A DNA stretch of 9,299 nucleotides, from the NCBI GenBank assembly GCA_017577345.1, contig PITX01000035.1, positions 1-9,299 of the forward strand. The letters run 5' to 3'. Below the pieces are notes generated by a model. The model did no database searches. It saw only the letters and a program-made list of their open reading frames with translations, and was not told where the DNA came from. How positions within the stretch are numbered: position 1 is the first letter of the stretch; the number at the start of each line of letters is the position of its first letter. Made by a program: the position numbers and the translations under genes. Positions 1-6,414 of the stretch are shown here, in pieces. The stretch is from Clostridiales bacterium (GTDB lineage Bacteria > Bacillota > Clostridia > Oscillospirales > Oscillospiraceae).

Positions 1-17
1 ACTTTATATTCTTTCAT
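1..17 (-). CDS. possible start of a gene downstream of lysC (partial)
   Basis: An ATG on the minus strand at 15-17 lies 9 bases after the lysC stop codon and is preceded by a GTGAGG Shine-Dalgarno-like sequence that overlaps that stop. The visible codons read MKEYK and then leave the window. The spacing suggests a third gene of the hom-lysC transcript. Five residues are too few to identify it; homoserine kinase would be a logical product here, but these residues do not resemble the usual start of that enzyme. It could also be a chance ATG. Confidence 0.3.
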
Positions 18-26
18 GTTTTTGCC

Positions 27-1340
27 TCACTTTACAAATGCGTCATAAAGAACGCGGATGGTGGCGGCGTAATCCTTTTCGTCCACGCCGACTAAGATGT
101 TCAGCTCGTCCGGACCCTGTGAGATCATGCGGATGTTGATGCCCTGTTCGCCGAGGGCGGCGAAGATCTTGCCGGAGGTACCGGCACGGTACGCCATTTT
201 TCTGCCGACAGCGGCGACGATGGCGATATTGTCCGTGACCTTGATGCTGTCGGGATGAATTTTCGTGCGCAGCTCATCGGTGACGGTGTACAGATGCGGC
301 GTGAGCTTCTCACTCGGCACGACGAGAGAGATCACATCAATGCCGGTCGGGGTATAGCAGATGGGGATCGTGTTGTCCTCAAAGATCTCCACGATGGCGC
401 GGAGGGTGCCGACCGCACCTGCCATGCCCTTTTTTGAGATCGTAACGATCGAAAAATCCTTCTTGCCCGCGATGCCGGTGATGAAGCGCGGATTGTTCTG
501 CTGTTCCTTGAACTCATCGGAGATCAGCGTGCCGGGATGATCGGGCTCGTTGGTGTTGCGGATATTCAGCGGGATATTCTTCTCGCGGACGGGGAAAACG
601 GTCATCTCGTGCAGCACCTGTGCGCCACTGTAGGAAAGCTGACGCAGCTCGCTGTAGGTGGCGCGTTCGATCGTCCTCGGATGATCGACGATGCGCGGGT
701 CAGCCATCAGGATGCCGGAGACATCCGTCCAGTTTTCATACACATCCGCGTCCAGTGCCGCCGCCGCCAATGCGCCGGTGATGTCGGAGCCGCCGCGGGT
801 CAGAGTACGGATCTTGCCGTCGGGCATCAGACCGTAGAAGCCCGGAATGACCGCGCCCTTTTCGGTAACGAGAGCGCGCAGTGCCGGATAGGACTTCTCC
901 TGATCCACCGTTCCGTCATAGTGGAAGAACAGCCACTTTGTCGCGTCGATGAAGTCGAAGCCCAAGTACTCCGCCATCAGCAGCGCAGAAAAATATTCGC
1001 CGCGGGAGACCAGCTCTTCTCTGGAAATGCCGCTGTCCATTTTCTGCTTCAGAGCGTCAAACTCGCTCTCCAGATCGGTCTTCAGACCCAGCGCGTCCCG
1101 AATACCGATGTAGCGTTCACGGATGGTGTCGAAAATGTCATCGTAGGAAACACCGTACTGAATGTGTGCGTGGCACAGATAGAGCAGATCGGTGATCTTG
1201 TTGTCGTCGGAAAACCGTTTCCCGGCGGCGGAGACGACGACCACGCGGCGCGAGGGGTCAGCGCGGACGATGTCGCGCACCTTCTGATACTGTTTTGCGT
1301 CCGCCATGGAGGTGCCGCCGAATTTTAATGCTTTTAACAT
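27..1340 (-). CDS. lysC: aspartate kinase (monofunctional, C-terminal ACT domains)
   Basis: Cytoplasmic enzyme (EC 2.7.2.4) that phosphorylates L-aspartate with ATP, the first step toward lysine/diaminopimelate, threonine and methionine. The 437-residue protein opens with the hallmark KFGGTS (residues 6-11). It then shows SRGEYFSA (112-119), the nucleotide-site segment LTRGGSDITGA (180-190) and NWTDVSGI with DPR (203-216). Two ACT-type segments follow the kinase domain: about 296-345 (SIVTISKKGMAG onward) and about 371-430 (IAIVAAVGRKM, then GINIRMISQG). These usually bind lysine and/or threonine for feedback inhibition; which one cannot be read from sequence. Length is normal for the clostridial class. 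The start is fixed by AAGGAG 7 bases upstream. It lies 28 bases behind hom with no promoter or terminator between, so the two are probably co-transcribed. The symbol could equally be ask. Confidence 0.95.
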   Translation of the reverse strand: MLKALKFGGTSMADAKQYQKVRDIVRADPSRRVVVVSAAGKRFSDDNKITDLLYLCHAHIQYGVSYDDIFDTIRERYIGIRDALGLKTDLESEFDALKQKMDSGISREELVSRGEYFSALLMAEYLGFDFIDATKWLFFHYDGTVDQEKSYPALRALVTEKGAVIPGFYGLMPDGKIRTLTRGGSDITGALAAAALDADVYENWTDVSGILMADPRIVDHPRTIERATYSELRQLSYSGAQVLHEMTVFPVREKNIPLNIRNTNEPDHPGTLISDEFKEQQNNPRFITGIAGKKDFSIVTISKKGMAGAVGTLRAIVEIFEDNTIPICYTPTGIDVISLVVPSEKLTPHLYTVTDELRTKIHPDSIKVTDNIAIVAAVGRKMAYRAGTSGKIFAALGEQGINIRMISQGPDELNILVGVDEKDYAATIRVLYDAFVK

Positions 1341-1368
1341 GGGATACTCCTTATATCATATACACCGC

Positions 1369-2526
1369 TTACCGCAAAGAGGCGATGAAGCAGTTGGGGT
1401 CAGTCAGTCTGCGCTGTTTTGCCCAGGAATGGATCTCGGGCACGGGGACGGGCTTGGTGATGATGCCGCAGTCGAGGATTTTATCCACCTTGCTCTGCAG
1501 CCACTTGTCTACACCGTCGGTGCGGACATAGTAGGCGCGGATGATGGAGGAATTGTCCACATGCGCCGGCTTGAGCTGATCGGTGTAGAAGCTGCGCACG
1601 CCGCCGAGGACATCGACACAGTCCTGCAGGACATTATATGCAGTGGGGTAGCGACCTGCGCCCTGCCCGTAAAAGCTCTGCTTGCCGATGTGCTTGCCGG
1701 TCAGGGAAATCAGGTTGTAATTCTCCGGAATGGCGGATTCCGGCATGGATGGTAGCATCAGCGCCGGCTCAATGTAGGCGGCAATGCCGCTTTCCAGGTT
1801 GCGGGAGGCGGCGATCAGCTTGCACACACGACCCATGCGGCGGAAGACGGAAATATCGGCATCGGTGATGCGTTCAATGCCCTCGACGGCGACCTCATCC
1901 TCGTCCAGCACACAGCCGTAGCCGATGTTGGAGGAGATGACGAGCTTTCTGCGAATGTCCGCGCCGTTGAGGTCGTCGGCGGGATCGGCCTCGGCGTAGC
2001 CGAGACGCTGTGCCTCCTTCAGCGCGTTTTCAAAGCTGCCGCCGGTGCGGTGCATGGTGTCCAAAATAAAATTGGTCGTGCCGTTCATGATACCGCTGAT
2101 GCGGATGACCGGTTCCTGATCGGCGCAGCGTTTCAGACTGGTCAGCCAGGGAATGCCGCCGCCTGCCGCCGCGGTGCAGCGCAGAGCAACACCCTTTTCC
2201 TTCGCCAGAGAAACCAGCTCGCGGTAATGCTTCGCGATGAGGAGCTTGTTGGCGGTGATGACATTTTTGCCCGCCTTTAATGCGCCGCTGATCCATTCAT
2301 ACGCCGGGTGCAGACCGCCGATGACCTCGACCACGGTGTCGATGCTGTCATCTTCGTAGATTTCTTCGATGTTTCTGACGATCGGACAGGTGACATCCTC
2401 GGGGACGACCAGACTCATCGCGCAGGCGATCTCCATGTCGTCGTGGCGGCGGATAAAGTCGTATACGCCGTAGCCGACGGTGCCGAGACCCAGCAGAGCG
2501 ATCCGCATTTTGTCGTTGTTTTTCAT
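1369..2526 (-). CDS. hom: homoserine dehydrogenase, short form without a full ACT domain
   Basis: Cytoplasmic NAD(P)-dependent enzyme (EC 1.1.1.3) reducing aspartate semialdehyde to homoserine, the branch point toward threonine and methionine. The 385-residue protein has a Rossmann motif GLGTVG (13-18), TANK with Lys94, NGTTN (148-152), and the active-site block EADPADDLNGADIRRK (179-194). Glu179, Asp190 and Lys194 have the same spacing as Glu208, Asp219 and Lys223 of the yeast enzyme. GQGAGRYPTA (288-297) matches the usual GPGAG-PTA loop. The catalytic core ends near residue 325; the remaining ~55 residues begin like an ACT strand (AYYVRTDG) but lack a recognisable complete ACT domain, so regulation may differ from typical ~430-residue forms. 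The start is set by AGAAGG 8 bases upstream; Met7 is too far away. It is first gene of the hom-lysC pair, divergent from thrC. Confidence 0.94.
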   Translation of the reverse strand: MKNNDKMRIALLGLGTVGYGVYDFIRRHDDMEIACAMSLVVPEDVTCPIVRNIEEIYEDDSIDTVVEVIGGLHPAYEWISGALKAGKNVITANKLLIAKHYRELVSLAKEKGVALRCTAAAGGGIPWLTSLKRCADQEPVIRISGIMNGTTNFILDTMHRTGGSFENALKEAQRLGYAEADPADDLNGADIRRKLVISSNIGYGCVLDEDEVAVEGIERITDADISVFRRMGRVCKLIAASRNLESGIAAYIEPALMLPSMPESAIPENYNLISLTGKHIGKQSFYGQGAGRYPTAYNVLQDCVDVLGGVRSFYTDQLKPAHVDNSSIIRAYYVRTDGVDKWLQSKVDKILDCGIITKPVPVPEIHSWAKQRRLTDPNCFIASLR

Positions 2527-2539
2527 CTGAAATGCCTTC

Positions 2540-2588
2540 TTTCAAGAGCAAGTGTCCGTCGTAGAAAAACACTTGCATTTTCTTGAAA
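2540..2588 (-). promoter_or_regulatory. large hairpin in the hom leader
   Basis: Two arms, TTTCAAGA+GCAAGTGT (2540-2555) and ACACTTGC plus TCTTGAAA (2569-2576, 2581-2588), are perfectly complementary: 16 base pairs interrupted only by a 4-base bulge (2577-2580), around a 13-base loop. On the minus strand it spans nearly the whole leader from the predicted transcription start to the Shine-Dalgarno site, whose first base is the last base of the stem. No U-tract follows, so it is not an intrinsic terminator. It may be an mRNA 5' structure or a protein-binding operator; function unknown. Confidence 0.6.
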
Positions 2589-2601
2589 AACAGTATATCA
2601 T
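2573..2601 (+). promoter_or_regulatory. candidate upstream promoter of thrC
   Basis: TTGCAT (2573-2578) and TATCAT (2596-2601) are 17 bases apart on the plus strand. Use of this promoter would give a leader of about 80 bases that contains the GC-rich hairpin at 2650-2670. It overlaps both the hom -10 box and one arm of the hom-leader inverted repeat, so the two directions would compete for polymerase. Confidence 0.4.
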
Positions 2602-2620
2602 ATACGAAAGAAAAACGCAA
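2592..2620 (-). promoter_or_regulatory. promoter of hom-lysC
   Basis: Read on the minus strand, TTGCGT (2615-2620) and TATACT (2592-2597) are separated by exactly 17 bases, a good sigma-70/SigA-type match. Transcription would begin near 2585, giving a leader of about 60 bases. The -10 box overlaps a possible plus-strand -10 box. Confidence 0.65.
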
Positions 2621-2643
2621 GCACAAAAATCAGCAGATTCTAT

Positions 2644-2649
2644 TATAAT
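2644..2649 (+). promoter_or_regulatory. candidate proximal -10 box of thrC
   Basis: A perfect TATAAT lies 40 bases before the thrC start. No acceptable -35 hexamer or extended TG is found at 15-19 bases upstream, so it would be weak or activator-dependent. Transcription from it would begin near 2656, inside the downstream hairpin and after the GTG at 2650. Confidence 0.35.
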
Positions 2650-2670
2650 GTGTGCCGGAGCGCGGCGCAC
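2650..2670 (+). promoter_or_regulatory. GC-rich hairpin before the thrC ribosome binding site
   Basis: GTGTGCCG (2650-2657) pairs with CGGCGCAC (2663-2670) over 8 bases (one G-U) around a GAGCG loop. The Shine-Dalgarno region begins immediately after it. It could affect translation initiation or mRNA stability if transcription starts upstream at about 2608. Confidence 0.4.
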
Positions 2671-2688
2671 GGAGACAGGGTGATTTCT

Positions 2689-4137
2689 ATGAAGTATCAG
2701 AGTACAAGAAGCGCGGCGGTCAGTGCAAGCTCGACGGCTGCGGTTTTGCAGGGACTTGCCGATGACGGCGGTCTGTTCATCATAAAGAATTTCGGCGGCT
2801 TTGACTGGCAGGGGACCCTTTCGCTGAACACCTTCGGCATGGCGGAGAAGATCCTCGGCGCACTGCTGCCGGATTTTGACGCGATGCCGGAGCTGGTACA
2901 GCGCGCCTATACGGGGAAATTTGAGACCGATGAGCTGACACCGCTTGTAAAGGTTGGCGAACGCTATGTGCTGGAGCTGTTCCGCGGGCCGACCTCGGCG
3001 TTCAAGGATGTTGCTCTGTCGATGCTGCCGCAGCTCATTACTGCGGCAAGAGCGCAGGAAGGCGTGACGGATGAGATTTTAATTCTCACGGCGACCTCCG
3101 GCGATACCGGCAAGGCGGCACTGGCAGGCTTCTGCGATGTGCCGGGCACGAAGATCATCGTGTTCTACCCCGATGAGGGCGTTTCCAAGGTGCAGAAGGC
3201 ACAGATGGTCACGCAGGAGGGTGAAAATGTCTGTGTCTGCGCGGTGCGCGGCAATTTTGACGATACGCAGACGGGCGTGAAGAAGATCTTTGCCGCCGGT
3301 GTACCGAAGAACTGCGGTGTACGGCTGTCCTCCGCCAACTCCATCAACATCGGCAGACTGGCACCGCAGGTGGTCTACTATTTCAAGGCGTATGCAGACT
3401 TACTGCACAGCGGACGCATCCAAACGGGCGATGCGGTGGATTATGTGGTGCCGACGGGCAACTTCGGCGACATTCTGGCGGGGTATCTTGCAAAGCGGAT
3501 GGGTCTTCCGGTCGGCAGACTGGTCTGCGCCTCCAACCGCAACGATGTTCTGACGGACTTCCTGCGTACCGGCACCTATGACCGCCGCAGACCGTTCTAT
3601 AAGACGCTTTCCCCGTCCATGGATATTCTGGTTTCGAGCAATCTGGAACGCCTGCTGTATCTGCTGTGCGAAAACGAGGAAGAGGTCGCGGGCTATATGC
3701 GTCATCTGAACGAGGACGGTGCGTATACCGTTCCCGCCGCAATGCGGGAGAAGCTGCACGAAGAATTCGGCTTCGGCTGCTGTGACGATGCACAGACGAA
3801 GGAAACGATCGGTCGGGTCTGGAAAGAGCACGGCTATCTGATGGACACGCACACAGCGGTGGCGTGGAAGGTCGCGGAGGGCTACCGGAGCAATGCGCCC
3901 GTGGTTGTGCTGTCCACGGCATCACCGTATAAATTCCCGGCAGCAGTGCTTTCCGCCATCGGCGGCGATACGGACGGGGATGAATTTGAGATCATGGCGC
4001 GTCTGCACGAGATGACCGGCGTTCCCGTTCCGCAGGGGCTTGCAACGCTGCAAAGCAAGGCGGTGCGGCATACCGATGTGATCGACCGGGAGCAGATGCA
4101 GGCATATGTACTGGGCAAGGTAGAAAAGTGGAACTAA
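2689..4137 (+). CDS. thrC: threonine synthase
   Basis: PLP-dependent cytoplasmic enzyme (EC 4.2.3.1) converting O-phosphohomoserine to threonine and phosphate. From the ATG at 2689 the protein has 482 residues, normal for the bacterial long form. It shows the N-terminal YQSTRS and GLADDGGLF block (3-30), ELFRGPTSAFKD with the presumed PLP lysine Lys106, ILTATSGDTGKAAL (132-145), NSINIGRLAPQ (217-227), PTGNFGDILAGY (255-266) and ASNRNDVLTDFL (281-292). I prefer ATG 2689 over the in-frame GTG at 2650. AGGGTGA sits 8 bases before the ATG, while the 13 extra residues would be encoded by a GC-rich hairpin next to a TATAAT box. It diverges from hom and lies 57 bases before dapF with no terminator between. 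Homoserine kinase, which makes its substrate, is not in the window. Confidence 0.95.
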   Translation: MKYQSTRSAAVSASSTAAVLQGLADDGGLFIIKNFGGFDWQGTLSLNTFGMAEKILGALLPDFDAMPELVQRAYTGKFETDELTPLVKVGERYVLELFRGPTSAFKDVALSMLPQLITAARAQEGVTDEILILTATSGDTGKAALAGFCDVPGTKIIVFYPDEGVSKVQKAQMVTQEGENVCVCAVRGNFDDTQTGVKKIFAAGVPKNCGVRLSSANSINIGRLAPQVVYYFKAYADLLHSGRIQTGDAVDYVVPTGNFGDILAGYLAKRMGLPVGRLVCASNRNDVLTDFLRTGTYDRRRPFYKTLSPSMDILVSSNLERLLYLLCENEEEVAGYMRHLNEDGAYTVPAAMREKLHEEFGFGCCDDAQTKETIGRVWKEHGYLMDTHTAVAWKVAEGYRSNAPVVVLSTASPYKFPAAVLSAIGGDTDGDEFEIMARLHEMTGVPVPQGLATLQSKAVRHTDVIDREQMQAYVLGKVEKWN

Positions 4138-4166
4138 TTGCATTACATTTAAGCAAGCTGTGTTAT
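4138..4166 (+). promoter_or_regulatory. weak candidate promoter in the thrC-dapF gap
   Basis: TTGCAT (4138-4143) and TGTTAT (4161-4166) are 17 bases apart, directly after the thrC stop codon. The -10 box matches only 4 of 6 bases. It could give dapF some independent expression, but read-through from thrC is equally plausible. Confidence 0.25.
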
Positions 4167-4194
4167 GTAAACCGCTCCGCGGAGGAGGGACGCA

Positions 4195-4986
4195 ATGAAG
4201 TTTTATAAATACTGCGGCACGGGCAACGATTTTATCCTGCTTGACTGCCGCGAGCGTACGGTTTCAGATGCCGCGACGCTGGCAAAGCGGCTGTGCGACC
4301 GTCATTTCGGCATCGGCGCGGACGGACTGATGCTGGTAGAACGCCCGATGCAGGGCGGCGACTGCAAAATGCAGTTTTATAACAATGACGGCTCGACCGC
4401 GGAGATGTGCGGCAACGGGGCGCGTTGCATCAGCAAATTCTGCCACGATTTCGGGCTTTCGGGACAGACACAGCGCATTGAGACCCCTGCCGGCATGGTG
4501 ATCGGCACGAGAATTGACGAAGATCACTATCAGGTACGGCTCAATTCGCCGGAGCATATCCGTCTGCAGACCATAGCGGCAGGCGTGACCTGCGACTACA
4601 TGGAGCTCGGCGATCCCGGCATTCCCCATGCGGTGATCGTCACCGATCTGAAACAGGATCGGGAGAAGCTAAAGCATCTGGCGCAGTCTGTGCGTTTTGC
4701 GCCGGAGTTTCCGCGCGGCGCAAATGTCAATCTCTGTTGCCTGACTGGTGAGAATGAGGTACGGCTTCTGACCTATGAGCGCGGCGTGGAGGATTTCACG
4801 CTGGCCTGCGGCACGGGCAACGGCGCGACGGCCGCGGCGCTGACACTGCGCGGACTGGTCGGCGGCAGGGGCGTAAAGCTCCGGAACGAGGGCGGCACGC
4901 TTCAAGTTGACATAACACCGGGAACGCCGGTCGGAATAGCGCTGACCGGCGAGGCGAAGCTCGTCTTTACCGGCGAAACAGAATAA
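4195..4986 (+). CDS. dapF: diaminopimelate epimerase
   Basis: Cofactor-independent cytoplasmic racemase (EC 5.1.1.7) that converts LL- to meso-diaminopimelate, the peptidoglycan cross-linking residue and last intermediate before lysine. At 263 residues it is slightly shorter than the usual ~275. The N-terminal signature KYCGTGNDFI (5-14) is present, as is the first half-site AEMCGNGARC with Cys72. The second half-site is FTLACGTGNGAT with Cys205; the two cysteines form the acid/base pair. GDPGIPHAVI (139-148), NVNL and YERGVEDF (194-201) also match the family. The ATG is preceded by a strong GGAGGAGGG, part of which lies in a 10-base palindrome (4175-4184). It follows thrC by 57 bases and ends 1 base before an intrinsic terminator. 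Other lysine-branch genes are absent, so dapF stands alone beside threonine genes. Confidence 0.96.
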   Translation: MKFYKYCGTGNDFILLDCRERTVSDAATLAKRLCDRHFGIGADGLMLVERPMQGGDCKMQFYNNDGSTAEMCGNGARCISKFCHDFGLSGQTQRIETPAGMVIGTRIDEDHYQVRLNSPEHIRLQTIAAGVTCDYMELGDPGIPHAVIVTDLKQDREKLKHLAQSVRFAPEFPRGANVNLCCLTGENEVRLLTYERGVEDFTLACGTGNGATAAALTLRGLVGGRGVKLRNEGGTLQVDITPGTPVGIALTGEAKLVFTGETE

Positions 4987-4987
4987 T

Positions 4988-5018
4988 AAAAATGAGGCTG
5001 TTTTCAGCCTCATTTTTT
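4988..5018. terminator. bidirectional intrinsic terminator
   Basis: A 13-base-pair perfect stem (4988-5000 with 5005-5017) closes a TTTT loop; the core is AATGAGGCTG / CAGCCTCATT. It has a T-run on the 3' side and an A-run on the 5' side, so it can end transcripts from both directions. It starts 1 base after the dapF stop and ends 4 bases before the stop codon of the converging isomerase gene. Confidence 0.93.
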
Positions 5019-5021
5019 ATA

Positions 5022-6353
5022 TCAGCCGTTTGATACGGTACTTTCCTCCGGGATAACAGCACTTTCCTCGGGGACAGCCGTGCTTTCCTCCGGGACCTCT
5101 GCCAGCGTGCTGACATCGAACACGCGCATCTGCGTATAGTCGAACACGACCGGATATTTCGCGGCGATTTCCTCGACCTGTGCATTCGCCACTTCCTGCG
5201 GCATCTGAGAACGGACACGCTCCATCCAGCCCTTTGTCTCGGTCTGACCGACGAAGAACATGATGTGATAACCGTAGCTGGTCTTGACGATACCGCTGTC
5301 GCCGTAGGCGCGGGCAGGGTCAAACGACCATTCCGAGAACTCCGTGACCATGGTAGCGGTGTCGAAGTCCTCACACAGACCGCCGGTGGTGTTGGAGCCG
5401 GGATCGGCAGACTTCTCATTGGCAAGGGCGGCGAAGTTGTCCTCCGTGGGATCGTTCTGCCACTGTGCATAGACCTCATTGGCAGCTTCCTGCGCGGCAG
5501 TCCATGCTTCCTCGGGATAGTCGCCGGTATTGGGGTCCTGCTCGCCCTCCGGCGTGATCAGGATATGGCGGACGCTGACATTGTTGACTTTCTGCACATT
5601 GTTCTGTGCAAAGGTTTCTGCGTGTTCGTCATAATAGGCACTCAGCGCAGCTTCATCCGCAGCCTCGGCATCCTTTGTTGCCTTCTCCATCAGAGAGGAA
5701 TAGTAGGAGTTGCCGGTGATATAGATTTCTACATAATCGTAATAGTCCTGCAGGTCAACGCCGGGACCGAAGGTGTCCTGCAGATACTCCTCCGCAGTGG
5801 CAAAGCCGGACTCCGCAGCACCCTGTGCAATGCTGCCGTTGGGGTCGAGAATATCGTCCAGGGTAGCCTGCTCCTCCTCCGTGAGGGTGTAGTTGCCGGC
5901 AACTGCCTCACGGTAGAGGGCGTACTGCTGTGCATAGCCCTTCGTCGCGCTTTCCAGGAAGTACTGCTCCCAGGAGCGGTTTTCCGCCATGGACGGCTGC
6001 TCGGACAGCGGCAGACTGGGGTCGAGACCGAAGTAGGCTGCGTAGCTGCCATACTGTGCCATGAAGTTGAAGAATTCGAGCCAGTAGGCCATCTGGAGCG
6101 TGCTGTTGGTCATTGCGGGATTGCCGTCTGCATCGACGGCGATGACAGCGGACATGACGGCATCATGGGGAGCGGCTTCGGTGATGGAATAGTTACTCAG
6201 CGCGGTGACATCGCTGCCGTCATTAACCGGCGTGGTCGGTTCGGCAGCAGCGGTTGATTCGGTGGGCTCGGACGGCTGGGTATTGCCACAGGCGGTCAGG
6301 CTGAGCACCATGACTGCGGCAAGAAGCAGCGCAGTAATTTTTCTGAAGTTCAT
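5022..6353 (-). CDS. lipoprotein peptidyl-prolyl isomerase, parvulin type (PrsA/SurA-like foldase)
   Basis: Predicted membrane-anchored extracytoplasmic foldase that isomerises X-Pro bonds in secreted proteins. The 443-residue protein has a lipoprotein signal peptide: basic start MNFRK, hydrophobic stretch 8-19, and lipobox LTAC with Cys22. A Ser/Thr/Pro/Glu-rich linker (23-50) follows. Residues ~60-255 form an acidic helical SurA-N-like region with no motif I can name. The rotamase domain spans about 258-372: VRHIL with His263, NFAALANEKSADPGS (306-320), GGLCEDF with Cys326, WSFDPARAYGDSGIVKTSYGYHIM with His363. These are standard parvulin landmarks. A C-terminal extension ends in three PEES repeats (421-438). 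AAAGGAG 6 bases upstream and a close promoter support the start. It lies behind the beta-helix lipoprotein gene. Substrates are unknown. Confidence 0.9.
   Translation of the reverse strand: MNFRKITALLLAAVMVLSLTACGNTQPSEPTESTAAAEPTTPVNDGSDVTALSNYSITEAAPHDAVMSAVIAVDADGNPAMTNSTLQMAYWLEFFNFMAQYGSYAAYFGLDPSLPLSEQPSMAENRSWEQYFLESATKGYAQQYALYREAVAGNYTLTEEEQATLDDILDPNGSIAQGAAESGFATAEEYLQDTFGPGVDLQDYYDYVEIYITGNSYYSSLMEKATKDAEAADEAALSAYYDEHAETFAQNNVQKVNNVSVRHILITPEGEQDPNTGDYPEEAWTAAQEAANEVYAQWQNDPTEDNFAALANEKSADPGSNTTGGLCEDFDTATMVTEFSEWSFDPARAYGDSGIVKTSYGYHIMFFVGQTETKGWMERVRSQMPQEVANAQVEEIAAKYPVVFDYTQMRVFDVSTLAEVPEESTAVPEESAVIPEESTVSNG
5034..5093 (-). repeat. tandem repeat encoding C-terminal PEES motifs
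   Basis: Three imperfect copies of a ~20-base unit, recognisable on the plus strand as TTTCCTC-GGGA repeated between about 5040 and 5093, encode PEESTAV, PEESAVI and PEESTV at the end of the isomerase lipoprotein. Copy number is likely to vary between strains through slippage. The tail resembles a low-complexity acidic spacer rather than a folded domain. Confidence 0.7.
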
Positions 6354-6382
6354 TGGTATCTCCTTTTTCGTTTTGTCCCCTC

Positions 6383-6411
6383 ATAATAACACATCCGTGC
6401 AGGGATTTCAA
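6383..6411 (-). promoter_or_regulatory. promoter of the isomerase lipoprotein gene
   Basis: On the minus strand TTGAAA (6406-6411) and TATTAT (6383-6388) are 17 bases apart. The -35 box ends 4 bases beyond the stop codon of the upstream lipoprotein gene. This gives the isomerase its own promoter, although no terminator blocks read-through from upstream. Confidence 0.65.
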
Positions 6412-6414
6412 CGG

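Noticed and set aside
537..1328. A 263-residue plus-strand open frame opposite lysC.
   Set aside because: Antisense shadow of a clear aspartate kinase gene; no recognisable domain.
3383..3925. A 180-residue minus-strand open frame inside thrC.
   Set aside because: Arginine/proline-rich composition typical of an antisense frame in GC-rich DNA; thrC motifs span this region on the other strand.
4175..4184. Palindrome CTCCGCGGAG overlapping the dapF ribosome binding site.
   Set aside because: Only a 3-bp stem is possible with a usable loop, and a second GGAGG remains free; too weak to call a regulatory element.
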